The position numbers and the translations under genes were made by a program. This document shows positions 1 to 8,267 of a stretch of 64,000 nt of DNA, piece by piece. A model generated the notes under the pieces. That model was not told where the DNA came from. It did no database searches and saw only the letters and a list, made by a program, of their open reading frames with translations. The stretch covers positions 62,001 through 126,000 of the forward strand of contig NW_025813739.1 of the NCBI RefSeq assembly GCF_021917145.1. Direction: 5' to 3'. The DNA comes from Hypomesus transpacificus (taxonomy: Eukaryota > Chordata > Actinopteri > Osmeriformes > Osmeridae). Positions within the stretch are counted from its first letter, which is position 1, and each line of letters begins with the position of its first letter.

Positions 1-54
1 CTGCAGAATACTGTCTTATAAGTACCGCGCGCTAACCGATTGCGCCACTGGAGC
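1..54 (-). tRNA. tRNA-Ile(UAU), 5' part, cut by the window edge
   Basis: This is the 5' half of the minus-strand gene: acceptor 5' strand, D arm, anticodon TAT and most of the intron. The 3' exon lies outside the window. What is visible matches the array consensus. Confidence 0.85.
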
Positions 55-173
55 AGATGAAAGACCACCAGCCCCTGTCAAATCTGTACGAAGAGTATGA
101 TTGACGAGTGAAATCGATAATTCAAGAACTCAGTTCCATATAATGAACAAAGTAAAGCCCAACCAAATATCAA

Positions 174-267
174 TGCTCCAGGTGAGGCTCGAAATCACAA
201 CCTCGGCATCGCTCTGCAGAATACTGTCTTATAAGTACCGCGCGCTAACCGATTGCGCCACTGGAGC
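174..267 (-). tRNA. tRNA-Ile(UAU) with 20-nt intron; G53 variant
   Basis: Read on the minus strand, this folds as a standard tRNA: 7-bp acceptor (GCTCCAG/CTGGAGC), D stem GCGC/GCGC, anticodon stem CGGTA/TGCCG, anticodon TAT, T arm with a TTCGA loop, discriminator A73. A 20-nt intron sits after position 37, the canonical nuclear site. It closely resembles vertebrate tRNA-Ile-UAU, which also carries an intron. The product would decode AUA codons once the intron is removed by the tRNA splicing endonuclease. This copy has T instead of the near-invariant G53, which opens the last T-stem pair and alters the internal B box, so it may be weak or inactive. The CCA end is not encoded, as usual in eukaryotes. 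Confidence 0.8.
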
Positions 268-336
268 AGATGAAAGACCACCAGCCCCTGTCAAATCTGT
301 ACGAAGAGTACGATTGACGCATCAAACCGATAATTC

Positions 337-341
337 AAAAA
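337..341 (-). terminator. Pol III T5 terminator
   Basis: The minus strand reads TTTTT 46-50 nt past the 3' end of the tRNA at 387-480. Most other units have TTCTT here. Vertebrate Pol III normally needs at least T4. Confidence 0.75.
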
Positions 342-386
342 CTCAGTTCCATATGATGAACAAAGTAAAGCCCAACCAAATATCAA

Positions 387-480
387 TGCTCCAGGTGAGG
401 CTCGAACTCACAACCTCGGCATCGCTCTGCAGAACACTGTCTTATAAGTACCGCGCGCTTACCGATTGCGCCACTGGAGC
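387..480 (-). tRNA. tRNA-Ile(UAU) with intron, terminator-bearing type
   Basis: Intact cloverleaf with A73, G53 and TAT anticodon. It differs from consensus by one intron base (GTGTTC for GTATTC) and one D-loop base (GGTAAG for GGTTAG). It is one of eight units with a T5 Pol III terminator downstream (337-341). Confidence 0.9.
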
Positions 481-599
481 AGATGAAAGACCACCAGCTC
501 GTGCCAAATCTGTACGAAGAGTATGATTGACGCCTGAAACCGATAATTCAAGAACTCAGTTCCATATGATGAACAAAGTAAAGCCCAACCAAATATCAA

Positions 600-693
600 T
601 GCTCCAGGTGAGGCTCGAACTCACAACCTCGGCATGGCTATGCAGAATACTGTCTTATAAGTACCGCGCGCTAACCGATTGCGCCACTGGAGC
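600..693 (-). tRNA. tRNA-Ile(UAU), intron variant
   Basis: The mature tRNA matches consensus. The intron 3' part reads TGCATAGCC instead of TGCAGAGCG. The same variant recurs 24 units away at 5,712. No T4 lies in its spacer. Confidence 0.9.
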
Positions 694-812
694 AGATGAA
701 AGACCACCAGCCCCTGTCAAATGTGTACGAAGAGTATGATTGACGAGTGAAACCGATAATTCAAGAACTCAGTAACATATAATGAACAAAGTAAAGCCCA
801 ACCAAATATCAA

Positions 813-906
813 TGCTCCAGGTGAGGCTCGAACTCACAACCTCGGCATCGCTCTGCAGAATACTGTCTTATAAGTACCGCGCGCTTACCGATTGCTCCAC
901 TGGAGC
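813..906 (-). tRNA. tRNA-Ile(UAU), C11A variant
   Basis: Same fold, but position 11 is A, giving an A-G mismatch in the D stem inside the A box. The D loop carries GGTAAG. Its twin is at 5,925. Activity is uncertain. Confidence 0.75.
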
Positions 907-1025
907 AGATGAAAGACCACCAGCTCGTGCCAAATCTGTACGAAGAGTATGATTGACGCCTGAAACCGATAATTCAAGAACTCAGTTCCATATGATGAAC
1001 AAAGTAAAGCCCAACCAAATATCAA

Positions 1026-1119
1026 TGCTCCAGGTGAGGCTCGAACTCACAACCTCGGCATCGCTCTGCAGAATACTGTCTTATAAGTACCGCGCGCTAA
1101 CCGATTGCGCCACTGGAGC
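1026..1119 (-). tRNA. tRNA-Ile(UAU) with intron, consensus copy
   Basis: Matches the array consensus across the 94-bp gene. All stems pair and the A and B boxes are intact. No oligo-T terminator in the following spacer. Confidence 0.92.
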
Positions 1120-1238
1120 AGATGAAAGACTACCAGCCCCTGTCAAATCTGTACGAAGAGTATGATTGACGGCTGAAACAGATAATTTAAGAACTCAGTT
1201 CCATATGATGAACAAAGTAAAGCCCAACCAAATATCAA

Positions 1239-1332
1239 TGCTCCAGGTGAGACTCGAACTCACAACCTCGGCATCGCTCTGCAGAATACTGTCTTATAAG
1301 TACCGCGCGCTAACCGATTGCGCCACTGGAGC
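1239..1332 (-). tRNA. tRNA-Ile(UAU), T-loop position 60 variant
   Basis: Consensus apart from T at variable T-loop position 60, which should be tolerated. Its 24-unit partner at 6,351 lacks this change. Confidence 0.9.
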
Positions 1333-1401
1333 AGATGAAAGACCGCCATCTCGTGACAAATCTGTACGAAGAGTATGATTGACGCATCAAACCGATAATT
1401 C

Positions 1402-1406
1402 AAAAA
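1402..1406 (-). terminator. Pol III T5 terminator
   Basis: TTTTT on the minus strand, about 46 nt past the tRNA at 1,452-1,545. Confidence 0.75.
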
Positions 1407-1451
1407 CTCAGTTCCATATGATGAACAAAGTAAAGCCCAACCAAATATCAA

Positions 1452-1545
1452 TGCTCCAGGTGAGGCTCGAACTCACAACCTCGGCATCGCTCTGCAGAAC
1501 ACTGTCTTATAAGTACCGCGCGCTTACCGATTGCGCCACTGGAGC
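1452..1545 (-). tRNA. tRNA-Ile(UAU) with intron, terminator-bearing type
   Basis: Same sequence type as the copy at 387: GGTAAG D loop and GTGTTC intron. Downstream T5 at 1,402-1,406. Confidence 0.9.
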
Positions 1546-1664
1546 AGATGAAAGACCACCAGCTCGTGCCAAATCTGTACGAAGAGTATGATTGACGCCT
1601 GAAACCGATAATTCAAGAACTCAGTTCCATATGATGAACAAAGTAAAGCCCAACCAAATATCAA

Positions 1665-1758
1665 TGCTCCAGGTGAGGCTCGAACTCACAACCTCGGCAT
1701 CGCTCTGCAGAATACTGTCTTATAAGTACCGCACGCTAACCGATTGCGCCACTGGAGC
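1665..1758 (-). tRNA. tRNA-Ile(UAU), C25T variant
   Basis: Position 25 is T, so the D-stem pair 10-25 becomes a G-U wobble; otherwise consensus. Its twin is at 6,777. Confidence 0.88.
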
Positions 1759-1877
1759 AGATGAAAGACCGCCATCTCGTGACAAATCTGTACGAAGAGT
1801 ATGATTGACGCCTGAAACCGATAATTCAAGAACTCAGTTCCATATGATGAACAAAGTAAAGCCCAACTAAATATCAA

Positions 1878-1971
1878 CGCTCCAGGTGAGGTTCGAAGTC
1901 ACAACCTCGGCATCGCTCTGCACAACACTGTCTTATAAGTACCGCGCGCTAACCGATTGCACCACTGGAGC
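1878..1971 (-). tRNA. tRNA-Ile(UAU), divergent copy (G73, C53)
   Basis: The most changed type: discriminator G73, C at position 53 (breaking the conserved 53-61 pair), TTCGAAC T loop, U11-G24 wobble and an altered intron. Its twin is at 6,990. It is probably a weak or dead gene. Confidence 0.7.
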
Positions 1972-2090
1972 AGATGAAAGACCGCCAGCTCGTGACAAAT
2001 CTGTACGAAGAGTATGATTGACGCCTGAAACCGATAATTCAAGAACTCAGTTCCATATGATGAACAAAGTAAAGCCCAACCAAATATCAA

Positions 2091-2184
2091 TGCTCCAGGT
2101 GAGGCTCGAAATCACAACCTCGGCATCGCTCTGCAGAATACTGTCTTATAAGTACCGCGCGCTAACCGATTGCACCACTGGAGC
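2091..2184 (-). tRNA. tRNA-Ile(UAU), G53T plus C11T variant
   Basis: T at position 53 damages the T stem and B box; T11 leaves a G-U wobble in the D stem. Shared with the copies at 2,730, 3,582 and 8,055. Confidence 0.75.
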
Positions 2185-2253
2185 AGATGAAAGACCACCA
2201 GCCCCTGTCAAATCTGCACGAAGAGTATGATTGACGCCTCAAACCGATAATTC

Positions 2254-2258
2254 AAAAA
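2254..2258 (-). terminator. Pol III T5 terminator
   Basis: TTTTT on the minus strand, about 46 nt past the tRNA at 2,304-2,397. Confidence 0.75.
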
Positions 2259-2303
2259 CTCAGTTCCATATGATGAACAAAGTAAAGCCCAACCAAATAT
2301 CAA

Positions 2304-2397
2304 TGCTCCAGGTGAGGCTCGAACTCACAACCTCGGCATCGCTCTGCAGAACACTGTCTTATAAGTACCGCGCGCTTACCGATTGCGCCACTGGAGC
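2304..2397 (-). tRNA. tRNA-Ile(UAU) with intron, terminator-bearing type
   Basis: Intact fold with the GGTAAG D loop and GTGTTC intron. T5 terminator downstream at 2,254-2,258. Confidence 0.9.
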
Positions 2398-2516
2398 AGA
2401 TGAAAGACCACCAGCTCGTGCCAAATCTGTACGAAGAGTATGATTGACGCCTGAAACCGATAATTCAAGAACTCAGTTCCATATGATGAACAAAGTAAAG
2501 CCCAACCAAATATCAA

Positions 2517-2610
2517 TGCTCCAGGTGAGGCTCGAACTCACAACCTCGGCATCGCTCTGCAGAATACTGTCTTATAAGTACCGCGCGCTAACCGATTGCG
2601 CCACTGGAGC
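2517..2610 (-). tRNA. tRNA-Ile(UAU) with intron, consensus copy
   Basis: Array consensus; all stems pair and the internal promoter boxes are intact. Spacer without T4. Confidence 0.92.
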
Positions 2611-2729
2611 AGATGAAAGACCACCAGCCCCTGTCAAATCTGTACGAAGAGTATGATTGACGAGTGAAATCGATAATTCAAGAACTCAGTTCCATATAAT
2701 GAACAAAGTAAAGCCCAACCAAATATCAA

Positions 2730-2823
2730 TGCTCCAGGTGAGGCTCGAAATCACAACCTCGGCATCGCTCTGCAGAATACTGTCTTATAAGTACCGCGCG
2801 CTAACCGATTGCACCACTGGAGC
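2730..2823 (-). tRNA. tRNA-Ile(UAU), G53T plus C11T variant
   Basis: Same changes as at 2,091: lost G53-C61 pair and a U11-G24 wobble. Likely attenuated. Confidence 0.75.
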
Positions 2824-2892
2824 AGATGAAAGACCACCAGCCCCTGTCAAATCTGTACGAAGAGTATGATTGACGCCTCAAACCGATAATTC

Positions 2893-2897
2893 AAAAA
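2893..2897 (-). terminator. Pol III T5 terminator
   Basis: TTTTT on the minus strand, about 46 nt past the tRNA at 2,943-3,036. Confidence 0.75.
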
Positions 2898-2942
2898 CTC
2901 AGTTCCATATGATGAACAAAGTAAAGCCCAACCAAATATCAA

Positions 2943-3036
2943 TGCTCCAGGTGAGGCTCGAACTCACAACCTCGGCATCGCTCTGCAGAATACTGTCTTA
3001 TAAGTACCGCGTGCTAACCGATTGCGCCACTGGAGC
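2943..3036 (-). tRNA. tRNA-Ile(UAU), G24A variant with terminator
   Basis: Position 24 is A, giving a C11-A24 mismatch in the D stem; this change occurs only here. T5 terminator at 2,893-2,897. Confidence 0.8.
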
Positions 3037-3155
3037 AGATGAAAGACCGCCAGCTCGTGACAAATCTGTACGAAGAGTATGATTGACGCCTGAAACCGAT
3101 AATTCAAGAACTCAGTTCCATATGATGAACAAAGTAAAGCCCAACCAAATATCAA

Positions 3156-3249
3156 TGCTCCAGGTGAGACTCGAACTCACAACCTCGGCATCGCTCTGCA
3201 GAACACTGTCTTATAAGTACCGCGCGCTTACCGATTGCTCCACTGGAGC
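3156..3249 (-). tRNA. tRNA-Ile(UAU), C11A variant
   Basis: A11-G24 mismatch in the D stem, T60, GGTAAG D loop and GTGTTC intron. Closely related to the copy 8 units away at 4,860. Confidence 0.75.
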
Positions 3250-3368
3250 AGATGAAAGACCACCAGCTCGTGCCAAATCTGTACGAAGAGTATGATTGAC
3301 GCCTGAAACCGATAATTCAAGAACTCAGTTCCATATGATGAACAAAGTAAAGCCCAACCAAATATCAA

Positions 3369-3462
3369 TGCTCCAGGTGAGGCTCGAACTCACAACCTCG
3401 GCATCGCTCTGCAGAATACTGTCTTATAAGTACCGCGCGCTAACCGATTGCGCCACTGGAGC
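3369..3462 (-). tRNA. tRNA-Ile(UAU) with intron, consensus copy
   Basis: Array consensus, full cloverleaf, TAT anticodon, A73. No T4 in the spacer. Confidence 0.92.
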
Positions 3463-3581
3463 AGATGAAAGACCACCAGCCCCTGTCAAATCTGTACGAA
3501 GAGTATGATTGACGAGTGAAATCGATAATTCAAGAACTCAGTTCCATATAATGAACAAAGTAAAGCCCAACCAAATATCAA

Positions 3582-3675
3582 TGCTCCAGGTGAGGCTCGA
3601 AATCACAACCTCGGCATCGCTCTGCAGAATACTGTCTTATAAGTACCGCGCGCTAACCGATTGCACCACTGGAGC
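3582..3675 (-). tRNA. tRNA-Ile(UAU), G53T plus C11T variant
   Basis: Same pair of changes as at 2,091; the B box is weakened. Confidence 0.75.
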
Positions 3676-3744
3676 AGATGAAAGACCACCAGCCCCTGTC
3701 AAATCTGCACGAAGAGTATGATTGACGCCTCAAACCGATAATTC

Positions 3745-3749
3745 AAAAA
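3745..3749 (-). terminator. Pol III T5 terminator
   Basis: TTTTT on the minus strand, about 46 nt past the tRNA at 3,795-3,888. Confidence 0.75.
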
Positions 3750-3794
3750 CTCAGTTCCATATGATGAACAAAGTAAAGCCCAACCAAATATCAA

Positions 3795-3888
3795 TGCTCC
3801 AGGTGAGGCTCGAACTCACAACCTCGGCATCGCTCTGCAGAACACTGTCTTATAAGTACCGCGCGCTTACCGATTGCGCCACTGGAGC
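3795..3888 (-). tRNA. tRNA-Ile(UAU) with intron, terminator-bearing type
   Basis: Intact; GGTAAG D loop and GTGTTC intron. T5 terminator at 3,745-3,749. Confidence 0.9.
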
Positions 3889-4007
3889 AGATGAAAGACC
3901 ACCAGCTCGTGCCAAATCTGTACGAAGAGTATGATTGACGCCTGAAACCGATAATTCAAGAACTCAGTTCCATATGATGAACAAAGTAAAGCCCAACCAA
4001 ATATCAA

Positions 4008-4101
4008 TGCTCCAGGTGAGGCTCGAACTCACAACCTCGGCATCGCTCTGCAGAATACTGTCTTATAAGTACCGCGCGCTTACCGATTGCGCCACTGGAG
4101 C
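4008..4101 (-). tRNA. tRNA-Ile(UAU) with intron, GGTAAG D loop
   Basis: Consensus intron combined with the GGTAAG D loop, a combination intermediate between the two main types. No T4 in the spacer. Confidence 0.9.
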
Positions 4102-4220
4102 AGATGAAAGACCACCAGCTCGTGCCAAATCTGTACGAAGAGTATGATTGACGCCTGAAACCGATAATTCAAGAACTCAGTTCCATATGATGAACAAAGT
4201 AAAGCCCAACCAAATATCAA

Positions 4221-4314
4221 TGCTCCAGGTGAGGCTCGAACTCACAACCTCGGCATCGCTCTGCAGAATACTGTCTTATAAGTACCGCGCGCTAACCGAT
4301 TGCGCCACTGGAGC
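4221..4314 (-). tRNA. tRNA-Ile(UAU) with intron, consensus copy
   Basis: Array consensus with an intact fold and internal promoter. Confidence 0.92.
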
Positions 4315-4433
4315 AGATGAAAGACCACCAGCCCCTGTCAAATCTGTACGAAGAGTATGATTGACGCCTCAAACCGATAATTCAAGAACTCAGTTCCATA
4401 TGATGAACAAAGTAAAGCCCAACCAAATATCAA

Positions 4434-4527
4434 TGCTCCAGGTGAGGCTCGAACTCACAACCTCGGCATCGCTCTGCAGAATACTGTCTTATAAGTACCG
4501 CGCGCTAACCGATTGCGCCACTGGAGC
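4434..4527 (-). tRNA. tRNA-Ile(UAU) with intron, consensus copy
   Basis: Array consensus with an intact fold. Spacer reads TTCTTG where terminator units read TTTTTG. Confidence 0.92.
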
Positions 4528-4646
4528 AGATGAAAGACCACCAGCCCCTGTCAAATCTGTACGAAGAGTATGATTGACGAGTGAAACCGATAATTCAAGA
4601 ACTCAGTTCCATATAATGAACAAAGTAAAGCCCAACCAAATATCAA

Positions 4647-4740
4647 TGCTCCAGGTGAGGCTCGAACTCACAACCTCGGCATCGCTCTGCAGAATACTGT
4701 CTTATAAGTACCGCGCGCTAACCGATTGCGCCACTGGAGC
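4647..4740 (-). tRNA. tRNA-Ile(UAU) with intron, consensus copy
   Basis: Array consensus with an intact fold. No T4 in the spacer. Confidence 0.92.
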
Positions 4741-4859
4741 AGATGAAAGACCGCCAGCTCGTGACAAATCTGTACGAAGAGTATGATTGACGCCTGAAAC
4801 CGATAATTCAAGAACTCAGTTCCATATGATGAACAAAGTAAAGCCCAACCAAATATCAA

Positions 4860-4953
4860 TGCTCCAGGTGAGGCTCGAACTCACAACCTCGGCATCGCTC
4901 TGCAGAACACTGTCTTATAAGTACCGCGCGCTTACCGATTGCTCCACTGGAGC
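4860..4953 (-). tRNA. tRNA-Ile(UAU), C11A variant
   Basis: A11-G24 D-stem mismatch, GGTAAG D loop and GTGTTC intron. Matches the copy at 3,156 except for position 60. Confidence 0.75.
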
Positions 4954-5072
4954 AGATGAAAGACCACCAGCTCGTGCCAAATCTGTACGAAGAGTATGAT
5001 TGACGCCTGAAACCGATAATTCAAGAACTCAGTTCCATATGATGAACAAAGTAAAGCCCAACCAAATATCAA

Positions 5073-5166
5073 TGCTCCAGGTGAGGCTCGAACTCACAAC
5101 CTCGGCATCGCTCTGCAGAATACTGTCTTATAAGTACCGCGCGCTAACCGATTGCGCCACTGGAGC
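5073..5166 (-). tRNA. tRNA-Ile(UAU) with intron, consensus copy
   Basis: Array consensus. It lies immediately left of the second copy of the 24-unit block. Confidence 0.92.
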
Positions 5167-5285
5167 AGATGAAAGACCACCAGCCCCTGTCAAATCTGTA
5201 CGAAGAGTATGATTGACGAGTGAAATCGATAATTCAAGAACTCAGTTCCATATAATGAACAAAGTAAAGCCCAACCAAATATCAA

Positions 5286-5379
5286 TGCTCCAGGTGAGGC
5301 TCGAAATCACAACCTCGGCATCGCTCTGCAGAATACTGTCTTATAAGTACCGCGCGCTAACCGATTGCGCCACTGGAGC
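5286..5379 (-). tRNA. tRNA-Ile(UAU), G53T variant
   Basis: Twin of the copy at 174: T53 without the C11 change. Confidence 0.8.
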
Positions 5380-5448
5380 AGATGAAAGACCACCAGCCCC
5401 TGTCAAATCTGTACGAAGAGTACGATTGACGCATCAAACCGATAATTC

Positions 5449-5453
5449 AAAAA
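5449..5453 (-). terminator. Pol III T5 terminator
   Basis: TTTTT on the minus strand, about 46 nt past the tRNA at 5,499-5,592. Confidence 0.75.
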
Positions 5454-5498
5454 CTCAGTTCCATATGATGAACAAAGTAAAGCCCAACCAAATATCAA

Positions 5499-5592
5499 TG
5501 CTCCAGGTGAGGCTCGAACTCACAACCTCGGCATCGCTCTGCAGAACACTGTCTTATAAGTACCGCGCGCTTACCGATTGCGCCACTGGAGC
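5499..5592 (-). tRNA. tRNA-Ile(UAU) with intron, terminator-bearing type
   Basis: Twin of the copy at 387. T5 terminator at 5,449-5,453. Confidence 0.9.
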
Positions 5593-5711
5593 AGATGAAA
5601 GACCACCAGCTCGTGCCAAATCTGTACGAAGAGTATGATTGACGCCTGAAACCGATAATTCAAGAACTCAGTTCCATATGATGAACAAAGTAAAGCCCAA
5701 CCAAATATCAA

Positions 5712-5805
5712 TGCTCCAGGTGAGGCTCGAACTCACAACCTCGGCATGGCTATGCAGAATACTGTCTTATAAGTACCGCGCGCTAACCGATTGCGCCACT
5801 GGAGC
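5712..5805 (-). tRNA. tRNA-Ile(UAU), intron variant
   Basis: Twin of the copy at 600, with the TGCATAGCC intron end. Mature sequence is consensus. Confidence 0.9.
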
Positions 5806-5924
5806 AGATGAAAGACCACCAGCCCCTGTCAAATGTGTACGAAGAGTATGATTGACGAGTGAAACCGATAATTCAAGAACTCAGTAACATATAATGAACA
5901 AAGTAAAGCCCAACCAAATATCAA

Positions 5925-6018
5925 TGCTCCAGGTGAGGCTCGAACTCACAACCTCGGCATCGCTCTGCAGAATACTGTCTTATAAGTACCGCGCGCTTAC
6001 CGATTGCTCCACTGGAGC
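5925..6018 (-). tRNA. tRNA-Ile(UAU), C11A variant
   Basis: Twin of the copy at 813, with the A11-G24 mismatch. Confidence 0.75.
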
Positions 6019-6137
6019 AGATGAAAGACCACCAGCTCGTGCCAAATCTGTACGAAGAGTATGATTGACGCCTGAAACCGATAATTCAAGAACTCAGTTC
6101 CATATGATGAACAAAGTAAAGCCCAACCAAATATCAA

Positions 6138-6231
6138 TGCTCCAGGTGAGGCTCGAACTCACAACCTCGGCATCGCTCTGCAGAATACTGTCTTATAAGT
6201 ACCGCGCGCTAACCGATTGCGCCACTGGAGC
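6138..6231 (-). tRNA. tRNA-Ile(UAU) with intron, consensus copy
   Basis: Array consensus; twin of the copy at 1,026. Confidence 0.92.
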
Positions 6232-6350
6232 AGATGAAAGACCACCAGCCCCTGTCAAATCTGTACGAAGAGTATGATTGACGGCTGAAACAGATAATTT
6301 AAGAACTCAGTTCCATATGATGAACAAAGTAAAGCCCAACCAAATATCAA

Positions 6351-6444
6351 TGCTCCAGGTGAGGCTCGAACTCACAACCTCGGCATCGCTCTGCAGAATA
6401 CTGTCTTATAAGTACCGCGCGCTAACCGATTGCGCCACTGGAGC
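6351..6444 (-). tRNA. tRNA-Ile(UAU) with intron, consensus copy
   Basis: Array consensus; 24-unit partner of 1,239 and 5-unit partner of 7,416. Confidence 0.92.
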
Positions 6445-6513
6445 AGATGAAAGACCGCCATCTCGTGACAAATCTGTACGAAGAGTATGATTGACGCATC
6501 AAACCGATAATTC

Positions 6514-6518
6514 AAAAA
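6514..6518 (-). terminator. Pol III T5 terminator
   Basis: TTTTT on the minus strand, about 46 nt past the tRNA at 6,564-6,657. Confidence 0.75.
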
Positions 6519-6563
6519 CTCAGTTCCATATGATGAACAAAGTAAAGCCCAACCAAATATCAA

Positions 6564-6657
6564 TGCTCCAGGTGAGGCTCGAACTCACAACCTCGGCATC
6601 GCTCTGCAGAACACTGTCTTATAAGTACCGCGCGCTTACCGATTGCGCCACTGGAGC
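6564..6657 (-). tRNA. tRNA-Ile(UAU) with intron, terminator-bearing type
   Basis: Twin of the copy at 1,452. T5 terminator at 6,514-6,518. Confidence 0.9.
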
Positions 6658-6776
6658 AGATGAAAGACCACCAGCTCGTGCCAAATCTGTACGAAGAGTA
6701 TGATTGACGCCTGAAACCGATAATTCAAGAACTCAGTTCCATATGATGAACAAAGTAAAGCCCAACCAAATATCAA

Positions 6777-6870
6777 TGCTCCAGGTGAGGCTCGAACTCA
6801 CAACCTCGGCATCGCTCTGCAGAATACTGTCTTATAAGTACCGCACGCTAACCGATTGCGCCACTGGAGC
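6777..6870 (-). tRNA. tRNA-Ile(UAU), C25T variant
   Basis: Twin of the copy at 1,665, with a G10-U25 wobble. Confidence 0.88.
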
Positions 6871-6989
6871 AGATGAAAGACCGCCATCTCGTGACAAATC
6901 TGTACGAAGAGTATGATTGACGCCTGAAACCGATAATTCAAGAACTCAGTTCCATATGATGAACAAAGTAAAGCCCAACTAAATATCAA

Positions 6990-7083
6990 CGCTCCAGGTG
7001 AGGTTCGAAGTCACAACCTCGGCATCGCTCTGCACAACACTGTCTTATAAGTACCGCGCGCTAACCGATTGCACCACTGGAGC
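6990..7083 (-). tRNA. tRNA-Ile(UAU), divergent copy (G73, C53)
   Basis: Twin of the copy at 1,878, carrying G73, C53, U11 and the altered intron. Confidence 0.7.
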
Positions 7084-7202
7084 AGATGAAAGACCGCCAG
7101 CTCGTGACAAATCTGTACGAAGAGTATGATTGACGCCTGAAACCGATAATTCAAGAACTCAGTTCCATATGATGAACAAAGTAAAGCCCAACCAAATATC
7201 AA

Positions 7203-7296
7203 TGCTCCAGGTGAGGCTCGAACTCACAACCTCGGCATCGCTCTGCAGAATACTGTCTTATAAGTACCGCGCGCTAACCGATTGCGCCACTGGAGC
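7203..7296 (-). tRNA. tRNA-Ile(UAU) with intron, consensus copy
   Basis: Array consensus. The 24-unit correspondence breaks at about this unit; it instead resembles the unit at 6,138, five units back. Confidence 0.92.
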
Positions 7297-7415
7297 AGAT
7301 GAAAGACCACCAGCCCCTGTCAAATCTGTACGAAGAGTATGATTGACGGCTGAAACAGATAATTTAAGAACTCAGTTCCATATGATGAACAAAGTAAAGC
7401 CCAACCAAATATCAA

Positions 7416-7509
7416 TGCTCCAGGTGAGGCTCGAACTCACAACCTCGGCATCGCTCTGCAGAATACTGTCTTATAAGTACCGCGCGCTAACCGATTGCGC
7501 CACTGGAGC
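7416..7509 (-). tRNA. tRNA-Ile(UAU) with intron, consensus copy
   Basis: Array consensus; resembles the unit at 6,351, five units back, including its spacer variants. Confidence 0.92.
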
Positions 7510-7628
7510 AGATGAAAGACCGCCATCTCGTGACAAATCTGTACGAAGAGTATGATTGACGCCTGAAACCGATAATTCAAGAACTCAGTTCCATATGATG
7601 AACAAAGTAAAGCCCAACTAAATATCAA

Positions 7629-7722
7629 CGCTCCAGGTGAGGTTCGAACTCACAACCTCGGCATCGCTCTGCAGAACACTGTCTTATAAGTACCGCGCGC
7701 TTACCGATTGCGCCACTGGAGC
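7629..7722 (-). tRNA. tRNA-Ile(UAU), G73 mosaic copy
   Basis: The 3' end (G73, A59 in the T loop) matches the 1,878/6,990 type. The intron and D loop match the terminator-bearing type. This copy looks like a recombinant, and the T stem is intact with G53. Confidence 0.8.
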
Positions 7723-7841
7723 AGATGAAAGACCACCATCTCGTGCCAAATCTGTACGAAGAGTATGATTGACGCCTGAAACCGATAATTTAAGAACTCA
7801 GTTCCATATGATGAACAAAGTAAAGCCCAACCAAATATCAA

Positions 7842-7935
7842 TGCTCCAGGTGAGGCTTGAACTCACAACCTCGGCATCGCTCTGCAGAATACTGTCTTAT
7901 AAGTACCGCGCGCTAACCGATTGCGCCACTGGAGC
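7842..7935 (-). tRNA. tRNA-Ile(UAU), G57A variant
   Basis: Consensus except A57 in the T loop (TTCAA). A57 is a normal purine and is the form in mammalian tRNA-Ile-UAU. Confidence 0.92.
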
Positions 7936-8054
7936 AGATGAAAGACCACCAGCCCCTGTCAAATCTGTACGAAGAGTATGATTGACGAGTGAAACCGATA
8001 ATTCAAGAACTCAGTTCCATATAATGAACAAAGTAAAGCCCAACCAAATATCAA

Positions 8055-8148
8055 TGCTCCAGGTGAGGCTCGAAATCACAACCTCGGCATCGCTCTGCAG
8101 AATACTGTCTTATAAGTACCGCGCGCTAACCGATTGCACCACTGGAGC
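8055..8148 (-). tRNA. tRNA-Ile(UAU), G53T plus C11T variant
   Basis: Same changes as at 2,091; likely attenuated. Confidence 0.75.
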
Positions 8149-8217
8149 AGATGAAAGACCACCAGCCCCTGTCAAATCTGTACGAAGTGTATGATTGACG
8201 CCTCAAACCGATAATTC

Positions 8218-8222
8218 AAAAA
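8218..8222 (-). terminator. Pol III T5 terminator
   Basis: TTTTT on the minus strand, about 46 nt past the tRNA at 8,268-8,361. Confidence 0.75.
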
Positions 8223-8267
8223 CTCAGTTCCATATGATGAACAAAGTAAAGCCCAACCAAATATCAA

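Noticed and set aside
101-8194. Recurring 70-codon (and 141-codon) plus-strand frames and 63-codon minus-strand frames
   Set aside because: They are shadows of the 213-bp (71-codon) tRNA repeat. The plus-strand frames run antisense to the tRNA genes, and the variation follows tRNA structure, not codons.
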